From Drosophila miranda (lineage: Eukaryota > Arthropoda > Insecta > Diptera > Drosophilidae), in assembly GCF_003369915.1 (NCBI RefSeq), contig NC_046674.1, forward strand, positions 13,392,001 to 13,456,000: a stretch of DNA of 64,000 nt, written 5' to 3'. Of this stretch, positions 1 to 9,017 are shown one piece after another. The translations under genes and the position numbers were made by a program. Positions within the stretch are counted from its first letter, which is position 1. Every line of letters begins with the position of its first letter. The notes below the pieces were generated by a model. It had not been told where the DNA came from. It searched no databases and saw only the letters and a program-made list of their open reading frames with translations.

Positions 1-736
1 ACAATCACGAATCAATCACGCGCACTGCGTGTATTTTGTTTTTGCATTCTCGGGCATTCTCTTTTGCACTTTTCAAATCTGAGAGCAATGGAAGCAAAGA
101 CAAGCCCAATGCTCTGTACAAATAGATCCATTTTGGTTTGCTTTTTCTTTGAGTGTGGGTTTGAAGTGAATTTTATTTATGTACGTACGGATGTGTATAG
201 TAAATGTAGGTGTAGGTGTAGGTGTATGATATAGCGTATTGGCGTTTCATTGGTTTTGGAATTGCTCGCTCAAAAAACGCACGTTTTTGCTTTTAAAATA
301 GACTCGCGCTTATGCCGTAAATATATATTTTTTTTGCATATACTCTTCGCTAATTACAATTGATACATTTTTGTCCTTTTCATACAGTTAAAAGCTGATT
401 TACATTTTCCCACGGCAGCAGCATTTCCTTACTCTTAGGTCTACGAATGGTTCATTAGTTGTTCAATTGATTGTTGAATGGGTTGCCCTCAGCCCTGTAT
501 ATGTATGTATGTTTGAATGTCTCTGTGGTCTATTAAGTAATTGCCACGAAAGACAATCATAAATTATCATTTAAGCACAATTATCAGATCATTGTACGAT
601 GTTCTTTGCCATCAAAAATGCATGCAAATGATATGCTGTTCTGCCAAGACTCGTGCGAAATTGCTCTCATTCCAGGAAGGACTTATAACTTTAAGCTTAG
701 GTTGACATTAAAAAAAAAAATGCTGTTTAATCCGTG

Positions 737-860
737 GAAAGGCTTTAAAACAAAGGCCGAACATAAAGCATTGATTAGAATTTAACACAATATAAAGAAG
801 GAAAGGCTTTAAAACAAAGGTCCAACATAAGGCGTTGATTAGAATTTAACACAATATAAA
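737..860. repeat. Tandem duplication of about 64 bp downstream of Su(z)12
   Basis: Two adjacent near-identical copies, at about 737-796 and 801-860, each carry AAAGGCTTTAAAACAAAGG and end ATTTAACACAATATAAA. They differ at only a few positions, so the duplication is recent. The position is the 3'UTR or immediate downstream flank of Su(z)12. The rest of 1-1009 shows AT-rich, non-coding sequence with no gene. Confidence 0.85.
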
Positions 861-1009
861 CAACTACAGCGATAATGGTAGAAGTGCCTGGTACTATATA
901 TACTATATGTGTATGGTAAGGTAAGCAGCAATACGATGCGATGCTTTAGTCAGTTTTGGGCTGTCGATGTTGTGGAGGAGCAGCAGCAGCAGCAGCGTCT
1001 TTGCTTGCG

Positions 1010-4000
1010 TCAGCGCTTCTCGTATTTGGCCAGCGGCACTGAGAGCCTGGTACGCACTCCTGCTCCTCCTCCACCTGATGCTGCTCCAGCTCCTGCTCCT
1101 CCTCCACCTGATGCTGCTCCAGCTCCTGCTCCTGTGGATGAGGACTTGCTGGTTCTCTCTGAGGTCGAGCGGGATCGCGCAACTAAGCGTTTCTTGCTGT
1201 TGCTGGTTGGTGCTGGCAGTGTTTGATGGCTATTATTATTGCTTTTGTTGCGACTCGTTCCGGTCTCTTCTCCTCCTGCTGCTCCTCTGGTGTTGCTGTT
1301 GCTGTTGCCGTTGCCTTCGCTGTACCGCTGACGCTTCCTCTGCGCTGTATTATCTGAAGAGGTGATGTTCGATTTTGTTTTTGTTTGGTGAGAAATGTTC
1401 ATTAATTAATGGTCAGTTATTACTACAAATTGCCTACGCAGTCATCAACATCAACTGGCAGGGCAATTCCATTGATCTCGACATCAATTTCAACATCAGC
1501 ATCATCATTATCCTCATCCTCATCATTATCCTCATCTTCATCTTCAATACCCACATCGACCCACGCGTTGTCATTGTGAGGAGCAATCACTTCGGGCGCA
1601 TCATCCGCCGCCGCCGCTTGCTCCACATCTATCGGATCGATCGGCATGGTTCACATTGAGAGAGAGAGCGAAAAATACATCCAAAACGCACAAGAAACAG
1701 AAACACAGATAAAAAAAAAAAACAAAACAAAACAAAGAGAAAGAGAGACGATCGACGTAGACCGTCGTCGTCAGATATGTATAAATTTTGGATAGAAATT
1801 TGGAATTTTGTTCATTTTTTGTGAGAGCTCATGACACGATAGATGGATGGATGGATGGAGGATGGATATGGGGATATGCATCTGCTAGTGATTCCCCCAA
1901 AAATGGATATATGTACACATGTCACATGATGTGCCTCACTTCTACGGTGAGAATGTTGCATTTTGAGACCAAGCAAAGTGACGATGAGATCGAGATGAAA
2001 TGCCATTGAATGCCACACTCTATGGACGTCGGATGGCGAATGGCGGATGTCGGATGTCGGATGTCCGTGGGTAGTACTTACCTTTGGGGCTCAATTTGCG
2101 CTTCGATGTGGCAGCCGCAGAGGTGGCAGCAGCAGCTCCAGTGCTCAACCGAGTGCCGCTGCGTTTCAGACTGGGGTCGGAGCGCCGTTCCCGTGTATTG
2201 GGCAATGGGGCAAGCGGCTGATCGGCGGACTTTTTGGCCACATTCTTGCTATTGTTGGCAGATCCATTGTCCTGGCCGGAAGCTGCTGCAGCAGCAGCGG
2301 CCGCAGCAGCCGCGGCACTGGCCCGTTTCAGATGAGCCGGCATTCCCTTGGGCGGTTGCATAGCTGCATTCGAGCTGCTGCTGGCAGCCGCCGCTGCACT
2401 GTTGGAGGAGGTAGTTGGTCTGTCTGTACTAGAGGACAGTGCGGACATCTTCTGTGGGGACTTGTGGGCCTTGAGGTCCTCCTGCTTCTTGTGCATTCCC
2501 ACGTCCAGCCAGTACTCGAGCTGGGCTTTATGCTGGCGCTGCATTAGCTCTTGCCCGGCCGTATATTTGCTGAGCAGACCCTGCAGCTTCTGCACCGTCT
2601 TGTATACGTGCTCGTTCGAGATGAGCCCATAGTCGAAGAGGGAGCACATGTGCAGGATGAAGTTGCGATAGAGATTCTTGCGCACGATCTCATGGCCCTT
2701 GGCATCGAGGAACATTTCGCAGGCCAATGGCAGCTGGCAGTTGCCCACGAATCCGTGACGCATCACATGCAGATTCCATATCTTCATCAGCTCCTTCTCC
2801 CCCTCGTTGACGTCGGAGAACTCGTCAATCATCTGTATGGTCTTCTGGCGCAGCCACAGCGGATCACTCTCGCCCTCCGAGTCAATGTCCAGCTCCTTGG
2901 GATGCACGGGCAGACAGGTCTCCGTATGGTGGTACAGCCTTTAAAGCATTATTTTCACAATTATCACATTTTGCCTGCAACTGGTCCAGTATGCCGTATG
3001 CCTTACCTGTTGTGACCTGTTATGTACGAACGCTGGTTACTGATATCGTCCTCATCTAGCTCCAGGAACTCATCCAGGCTCGCCTTCTGCCTCCTGGGCC
3101 GGCACACCATTAGGCTGGTCACCGAAGTGCGCCGAACAGGGCCGCAGGTGCGGGCAAACGACGAGCCCGATGGCCCGGCCAGATCGTAGGGGGATCCAGC
3201 GTACGATCCATCGTACGCATCATTAATGGTGACATCGATGCGCGCACCACTGCCTGCGGGCTGGTAGGTGAAGTTGAACCGGGCATGGCATAGCTTCAAA
3301 TGCTTCAGCAGGGCGTAGAGACGCAGACAGTCCAGACCGCACCAGGGACAGTTCAGCTCCTGCGTGTATTCAGTCTGCTGGCGCGTATTGTTGCTGTACA
3401 TGAAATTGTATACGATCTGGATGTGTTCAGGGGGCGTTGTCTTGCAAATGCCATTATTCTTGAGGTTGCTGCCACCACTGCAGTTATTGTTATTATTGAA
3501 ATGATTGTTATTGTGATTGACCGCATCGGCAACGGCGTCCAGATGATGGACATAGCGCTGGAGCTCGCGTGCCGATATTGTCTCTGGCAGCTGCTCGTTG
3601 GACAGCGTCAGATGGAATTTCAGCATCGGACTCTGTTGGTAGACATCGTAGGTGAGCGAGAGTGGAATGTAGCTATCGGGCATCGTCTCCCAGGTGCATT
3701 TCTTTGGTGAGAAGGACTTGATGCTCGACGAGTTTAACGGCTGGAGCATGGCCTCGTATTCGCCCTCGGTGATGAATCCACTCGACTTTTCATACAATAT
3801 CAGCTCAGAGCCGTACATCTTCTCATTGGGACGCGATCGCTTGTTCGATGGGGTTTCTATGGGATGGGAAAGGACGTCGGGACGATGAATCTCAGTCTCG
3901 GACAGATGTTTTTGCTCTCTACTAATCCTGTTTTTACCTGCATTCTCATCATTGCACGTGGTGGCGGGCGACGACAGGACCTTGATCCTAAAGAGCAGCT

Positions 4001-4860
4001 TGTAGAGCGTATGCTGCTCACCCATCGGACGCATGGCCTGCAGAGGTATGCTGATGGTGGCATGCTCCCCAATGCGATTCTTCGGATTGTACACGATCTG
4101 TGAACTCTTGCTGAGCAGCTCCTGAAAGTCCAGCGTGCTGTCCTTGCGCTTGCTCCGCGTGATCTTGTACAGCGTGGTCACAACACAAACCGACTCACCG
4201 GCTTCGCAGAGCAGTTGCTCCTGCAGCAGCTCATCGCTGTCCGATGATTTGATCTTCTCGTGTAGCGAGTCGTAGATAACGTGCAGGTAGTTTTGTGTTA
4301 CGGCTTCGGATTTTTGGATTATGCTCTCCAGCATGGAGTTGATCTGGAAGGTGGCCCGCTTCTTGTTGGTGCGCGACATTCGCTCCTTCATATAGCAGAG
4401 CGTTCGATTCAGGAATATGGGCTGCACCAGGGAGAGCAAGAAGAGAACATGTAATGCATGTGCCGTCTCGCGCTGTCTAGGAGATGTTATGTTGTGTTAG
4501 ATGGTCTCCACTTACGTTTGTCTCATGGCGGTTGCGTAGATACCGATAGATTTGCGTGGGCTCTGAAAATCAGCAGCATTAACCATTCATTATTAGTTTG
4601 TCTGTCTGGCCCTCCAATCTCCACTTCTACTCACTTTCAAATGCTTGCAAAAAGAGTTCCTGCTCTTGTTGGTGTCCATTGAGCTTCCCGTTGGCCTCTG
4701 CCGCTGCCGTCCCCGTGGTCGTTGGCGCTGCCAACGTAGCATTTGTTCCATCTGCTCCATTTCCATGGCCATGAGCCGCGTTCGATCCGCCGTTAATGCC
4801 ATTTGCCGCAGCGCCAGCGCCATCTGCATTGTCTTTCTCGCGTTTTTTCGCTGGGGCCAT
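1010..4860 (-). CDS. Su(z)12: Su(z)12, Polycomb repressive complex 2 subunit (six coding exons)
   Basis: Coding exons in transcript order are 4860-4635, 4562-4516, 4421-3938, 3856-3007, 2938-2082 and 1353-1010. All are joined by GT-AG introns with matching phase, giving 935 residues, close to the roughly 900 of the D. melanogaster protein. The start is MAPAKKREKD at 4860. A C2H2-type zinc finger (CPWCGLDC, then H-x4-H) lies near residues 423-445. The VEFS box begins at LYHHTETCLP near residue 537 and runs to about 655, and includes EFSDVNEGEKE and WNLHVMRHGF. The tail is Ala/Ser-rich and basic, ending RTRLSVPLAKYEKR. In the known family this subunit binds Nurf55 and stimulates E(z) methylation of H3K27 in the nucleus. 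The 81-nt intron between exons 3 and 4 has no in-frame stop and would read through if retained. An alternative last exon is listed separately. Identification is very secure; the 3' isoform structure is inferred from splice phase. Confidence 0.96.
1069..1134. repeat. 33-bp coding tandem repeat in the Su(z)12 last exon
   Basis: Two perfect copies of a 33-bp unit encode, in the Su(z)12 frame, the Gly/Ala-rich segment AGAGAASGGGG twice. The same DNA read one frame over gives a Gln/Glu-rich repeat (LEQHQVEEEQE). The repeat is therefore also open out of frame, but that frame meets a stop at 1183-1185 when entered from the acidic-exon side. Confidence 0.8.
1423..1628 (-). CDS. Su(z)12: Alternative acidic terminal exon of Su(z)12
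   Basis: This open segment lies in the last Su(z)12 intron. Splicing from the donor at 2082 to the acceptor ATAG just before 1628 keeps frame (phase 1), and translation starts DVEQAAAADDAPEV. It continues into a run of alternating Glu and Asp, then DVDDCVGNL and a TAG stop. The result would be an isoform of about 889 residues whose basic, Ser-rich tail is swapped for a strongly acidic one. The constitutive choice instead skips to the acceptor CTTCAG before 1353. The exon looks coding because the frame is open and phase-compatible, but the acceptor lacks a strong pyrimidine tract next to the AG. Confirmation needs transcript data. Confidence 0.6.
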
Positions 4861-5200
4861 TGTGTGTTCGTTTGTGTGTCACGATGCGAGAACTGCTGAG
4901 GATGGTGGGATGGAGGGGGGTGGGTGCTCTAATTGTTGGAAATGCAACCGCTGGGCGCACACACACACAATATCCACGCACAGACTAACAACGCGCTAAC
5001 ATTTTAGAACATATTCACATTTGTTTTACCCATTTAGCATGAGTTTTTGATTTTTTTCCGCGATGCTTTGCGTGTTTTTGCCGTTTCCCTTTTCGGCGCG
5101 AAACCTTTTGCTTTTGTCTCAGCGTTATTATCAGTGCGACCCTCAGAAATATACCAAAATATACCGTCTCATTTTAAAAATATACCGTAAATATAATGAT
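4861..5200 (-). promoter_or_regulatory. Su(z)12 5'UTR and promoter-proximal AATATACC module
   Basis: On the minus strand, about 280-340 nt before the Su(z)12 start codon, lie repeated GGTATATTT words followed by CTGAGGGTCGCACTGATA. This resembles the core-promoter Motif 1 (YGGTCACACTR) often seen at Drosophila housekeeping promoters and bound by M1BP. A very similar arrangement precedes the MOSMO-like gene at 61993-62055. The regulatory role is inferred from position and motif similarity only. Confidence 0.4.
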
Positions 5201-5780
5201 GAATTCAAGTTATATATGCCTTGACTTTTATATTCCGTTGAATATTACTGGCTAGATAGAACCCTCAGCCCTGCCCACATAATTTTATCCAATTAATAAA
5301 TCTATTTTCTACTTGACTGGTTTATTTTGAATACTTGACTTTGATTTGTTTTGCCTCAATTTTGGTTCCTCAACAACAATATAGCGTCTCGTATGATGGA
5401 AAACCGAACTTAGCCCACTTAAGCCCCCTCTATTTAATTAGTTCAACTACTTGAGGTAAATGGCGGACAATATTAACGATTGTAAATTCTTCTTGTAGAT
5501 TCATGGCATTTTTCCTCTGAACTTAAAGAAAAGCACTACATATATATTTCACCTGAACTGCGCTAAAATTATTAAATTTTCATTATTTTCGGTGGAAAAT
5601 TTAAGTACCCCCTTGGCTTACAATGGGTTAATTGTTCTCCGTCAAGGATTGGAAACCATATTGCTCAATTTTGATGTTTCGTCGAATATTATTGACTATA
5701 TACAACATTTAGCCATGCCCACATAATTTTATACGATTGATGAATAATTTTTCTACTTAATTGGCTTATTCTTAATACAT
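5138..5780. repeat. Diverged interspersed/tandem repeat between Su(z)12 and Pfdn6
   Basis: This gene-free stretch contains two related internal units, 5218-5330 and about 5656-5778. Both carry GCCCACATAATTTTAT, then a TTTTCTACTT word and a TTATT.TTAATAC-like end. Parts of it (GACCCTCAGAAATATACC at 5138, CGAACTTAGCCCACTTAA at 5405, ACAATGGGTTAAT near 5621) recur in the same order at 62002, 62062 and about 62252. It is not low-complexity sequence. I see no coding capacity in it. Confidence 0.65.
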
Positions 5781-6130
5781 TATTCGATAAATACATTAAT
5801 ACAATCTTTTATTGGATTTTGAGTAAACAAATTGTATAGCGAAATAGGGAAAACAAATAAAACGTGAGAAAAAGACTGTAGTCTCAGCATTTAGCCATTC
5901 GCTTACGTTCCATTATTTAACATTTTTGATTTATTTAACATTTTTCTATTGTTTCTCAACAGCTGTTCTACTTTCCAATACAGACGATCTGGCAACACCA
6001 ACACACTGATAGAAGCGTGCAGAGCACTTAGATTTTTTTTTGACTTGAATAGTAAAAATTATCAACAGTCGGAGCCGGCACAACTGTTTTTAAAGATCCA
6101 AATATCTTAATTAACTCTTCACTCAACGCA

Positions 6131-6628
6131 ATGAATATGGACAAGAACAGTGCAGCGTTGTACAAAAAAATGCAGACCGAGGTTGAGTCATATCAAAACC
6201 TTCAGAGGTGTATGTAAATGGAGACGCACATTTCCGTCCAAATTTAATAATACTATTTGCTCCATGCAGCCTGCTTGAAGATGATCAGACAACGCGCACT
6301 ACTGGAAGGCCAGCTAAATGAGAACAAGTGCGTTTTGGACGAACTGAATCTCTTGGGGCCAGACAACAAAGTCTACAAACTGTTTGGCCCTGTGCTAGTG
6401 AAGCAGGAGCTGGAGGATTCACGTCTGAACGTGGGAAAACGCATTGAGTACATCTCCAAAGAACTCAAGAGTTCCACCGATACCCTGGAGAACATGTAAG
6501 AAAGCACCAGCCCGGCTAGACTTTTTTGTATTACAATTTTTCTTTATAGCGAAAAGGATATGCTGAAACATCGGGAGGCTGCGGCCAAGTACGAACAGCA
6601 GTGGCAGGTGGCGGCGGCCATGAAGTGA
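6131..6628 (+). CDS. Pfdn6: Prefoldin subunit 6 (beta-type prefoldin)
   Basis: Three exons (6131-6209, 6270-6495, 6550-6628) give 127 residues, the usual size for this family. The first intron uses the donor GTATGT at 6210, which alone restores the frame (QRSCLKMIRQRALLE). The second joins ENI to EKDMLKH. Two helical heptad-rich arms flank the conserved block LLGPDNKVYKLFGPVLVKQE around residues 45-65. This is typical of prefoldin beta subunits, which form the jellyfish-shaped hexamer that delivers actin and tubulin to the TRiC/CCT chaperonin in the cytosol. The start at 6131 (MNMDKNSAALY) is the first in-frame ATG; a second ATG lies two codons later. An AATAAA polyadenylation signal lies at about 6718. 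The gene is compact and sits between Su(z)12 and Grasp65. Confidence 0.93.
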
Positions 6629-6910
6629 AGGCCCGCAGGATTAAAACTAAGACCTAATTTATAATTGTTTTGTAGATGTTTCAGAGCAATAACAACACCA
6701 GCATCATCTTGGAAAGAATAAATGCATTTTTAAGGAGAAACTGGCCATTTTAAATTAACATTAGGTGGAAAAAGCGCAGGGTTCAGACTTTCGCGTATAT
6801 TCGATTTTTTCTATCGAAAAATGCCCACCATCACCTGATTTCCTATCGAAAGGCGGTATTCTTGCAGTATTATTTTTACAACATAGTAGTGCTGTCAAAT
6901 ATTTAAAATC

Positions 6911-6924
6911 TATCGATATATTTA
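6911..6924. promoter_or_regulatory. DRE-like site (TATCGATA) between Pfdn6 and Grasp65
   Basis: The sequence contains CTATCGATATATTT, an exact match to the DREF-binding palindrome TATCGATA. It lies about 130 bp upstream of the Grasp65 start codon, and two further CTATCGAAA half-sites lie at about 6812-6855. DRE is a known element of Drosophila housekeeping promoters. Use by Grasp65 is inferred from position. Confidence 0.5.
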
Positions 6925-7044
6925 AAATTTTGACAACCCTACTACATTGCCACGAAGAACAGAATTTTTTTGTTGGCACATCTGAAATTATTTAAAAACA
7001 CTGCATTTAATAGTGCATTTCGAATAATTTGACGCAATCAAACG

Positions 7045-8716
7045 ATGGGTTCGAGTCACAGCATACACGTACCCGGTGGGGGCACAGAAGGTAACGTACA
7101 CACCCAGAGGAGGGCGGACAGGACATGGACCACGTAAACCTTACGTTGTCGGTCGTCGGTCGTTGGTCTCACAATTAGAGATCGCAAGCACCCTCGCACA
7201 CGCACCGTACCAGAACACGTACACGTAGACGGACAACAATATATGCATATGATCGTATAATACAATTTTAATGGTCTCATTGTCTCCAGGTTACCACGTA
7301 CTCAAAGTGCAAGACAACTCGCCGGGCCAGAAGGCCGGACTGGAGGCCTTTTTCGACTTTATTGTGGCAATTGCCGGCACTCGGCTGGACCAGGACAACG
7401 ACATGCTCAAGGAGCTGCTGCGTCAGAACGTTGACAAGCCCGTCCGTCTCACCGTCTACTCCAGCAAAACACAAACTGTGCGGGAGCTGACTCTGACTCC
7501 AAGCACTAGCTGGGGTGGCCAGGGACTGCTGGGGGTGAGCATTCGTTTCTGTTCGTTCGAAGGGGCCAACGAGAGCGTGTGGCACATACTGGAGGTGCAT
7601 CCCAACTCTCCGGCGGAGCTGGCCGGGCTCCGGGCCTACAGCGACTATGTAATTGGAGCGGATGCCATACGCCACGAGAACGACGACCTGTTCACGCTGA
7701 TCGACACGCACGAGCAGCAGCCGCTGAAAATGTACGTCTACAATCTGGACGACGATGCTTGCCGCGAGGTGACGATCAAGCCCAACACGGCCTGGGGAGG
7801 AGAGGGTGCTCTCGGCTGTGGCATTGGCTTCGGCTATCTGCATCGCATCCCGGTGCAGGCAGTCCCCGTCCCAGCCTCTTCGGCCTCGGTTGCTACTGCA
7901 GCCGAGGCCGCTCCATTGCTGACGAGCGGAGGCGGACCGGCACCTGCCCCTGTGGCAGTTGCCGGCTCTGCTGTCGTCTCACCAACGTTGCCTTACATAC
8001 CGCCTCTGGCCAACACCTTTGCATCGACAAATGCCGAGATAAGACCTCCAACCATTGAGCCGCCAGCCCAGAGCCTATTCAAGACATATTTCAATCCGGA
8101 CGAATCAACAGATGCTCTCACCGCGGCGTTGGAAACTCAGGCAACCATTGGAGAGCCCCAGCTACCAGCCCCCTCAGGCAACATACCGGCTCCAGCTCCT
8201 ATTCCTGCTGCACTAATTGCTCATCCTCCGCCTGCGACTGTGGCTGGACCTCTGGCTGGTGTTTTTGCTCCACCTCCGCCTGCTGCAGCCCCAGCAGTAG
8301 TTGAGGCACAAACGCAGTCTGTACCGCCACCAGCGAATATCTTCATACCAGGCGTCTACGATCCCAACACACAGCACAATGCGAGCGTGGCCCTCGGTGG
8401 AATACCGGCAGCCCAGCTGCCGTTCCCACAGGCCACAGCGGCGCCACCACAGCTGCCTCCTGCAGCCGTGCCAATGTTCTCCACATCACAACAGGCCTAC
8501 ATGTCGGCTCCGGCGGCTCTCTCTTACCCGGCTGCTCAGACGGTGCCGTCGTATCCGCAGGTGCAGCCCTCCATGGGCGGCCTGTTTCCCACGCAGCCAA
8601 CGCCGCTGCCACCACAAATGGCCCATGTGTTCTCACCACCGCAGGCGCAGTCGCAGCCGCCCCCATCTGGCAGCGAACAGCAGCAACAACCGGCTACAAC
8701 TCAGGCCGGCAACTAA
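7045..8716 (+). CDS. Grasp65: GRASP65/GRASP55 Golgi reassembly-stacking protein
   Basis: Exons 7045-7090 and 7290-8716 give 490 residues. The protein begins [13 protein letters not shown], so Gly2 is a good N-myristoylation site, as known for the family. Two tandem PDZ-like GRASP repeats follow, at about residues 16-105 and 106-200. Each has the signature NSPGQKAGL or [10 protein letters not shown] followed by a D-Y/F-I/V core, and each ends in a [15 protein letters not shown] or [18 protein letters not shown] strand. The remaining 290 residues are low-complexity Pro/Ala/Gln-rich, the regulatory region phosphorylated in mitosis in relatives. The product tethers Golgi cisternae and supports unconventional secretion. 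A polyadenylation signal lies at about 8924. The 199-nt intron splits the N-terminal glycine-rich stretch from the first PDZ. Confidence 0.95.
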
Positions 8717-9017
8717 GACCACATCCACATCTGAGCGGCGCTGTGTTGTCGAATTGGACAAATTGTCGTTAAGCTTTTATCTTTCATCTGATAATTTTTT
8801 ACGATGGCGATACCCAAGGCCACGAATGGGGAGACAAGGCAGAATGCTGACATAACATCAATGGTACCCGCAGCAGAAAAATATGTAAATGGCATTCGTA
8901 ATATAATATAAATTAACTATTGTAATAAACAAATAATATACACAAACAAAATCTTATTATAGATTCCATCTTTGAATCTATATAATATATATGCACATAC
9001 TCCTGTGTGATCCCTGA
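8717..9017. other. Grasp65 3'UTR and 3' flank of the LINE-type ORF
   Basis: The Grasp65 3'UTR runs to the AATAAA at about 8924. A short hairpin (TAGATTC...GAATCTA, about 8961-8980) follows, then AT-rich sequence leading to the minus-strand stop codon of the LINE-type ORF. No other gene is visible. Confidence 0.5.

Noticed and set aside
967-1365. Plus-strand frame of 132 codons rich in Leu and Cys
   Set aside because: It is the antisense of the Su(z)12 last exon; its composition mirrors the GCN-repeat coding strand.
2047-2547. Plus-strand frames over the Su(z)12 VEFS exon
   Set aside because: These are antisense of the conserved minus-strand VEFS coding exon and show no family features.
7277-7843. 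Minus-strand frame of 188 codons over Grasp65
   Set aside because: It is antisense of the GRASP domain exon and is explained by the GC-rich third positions of the real gene.
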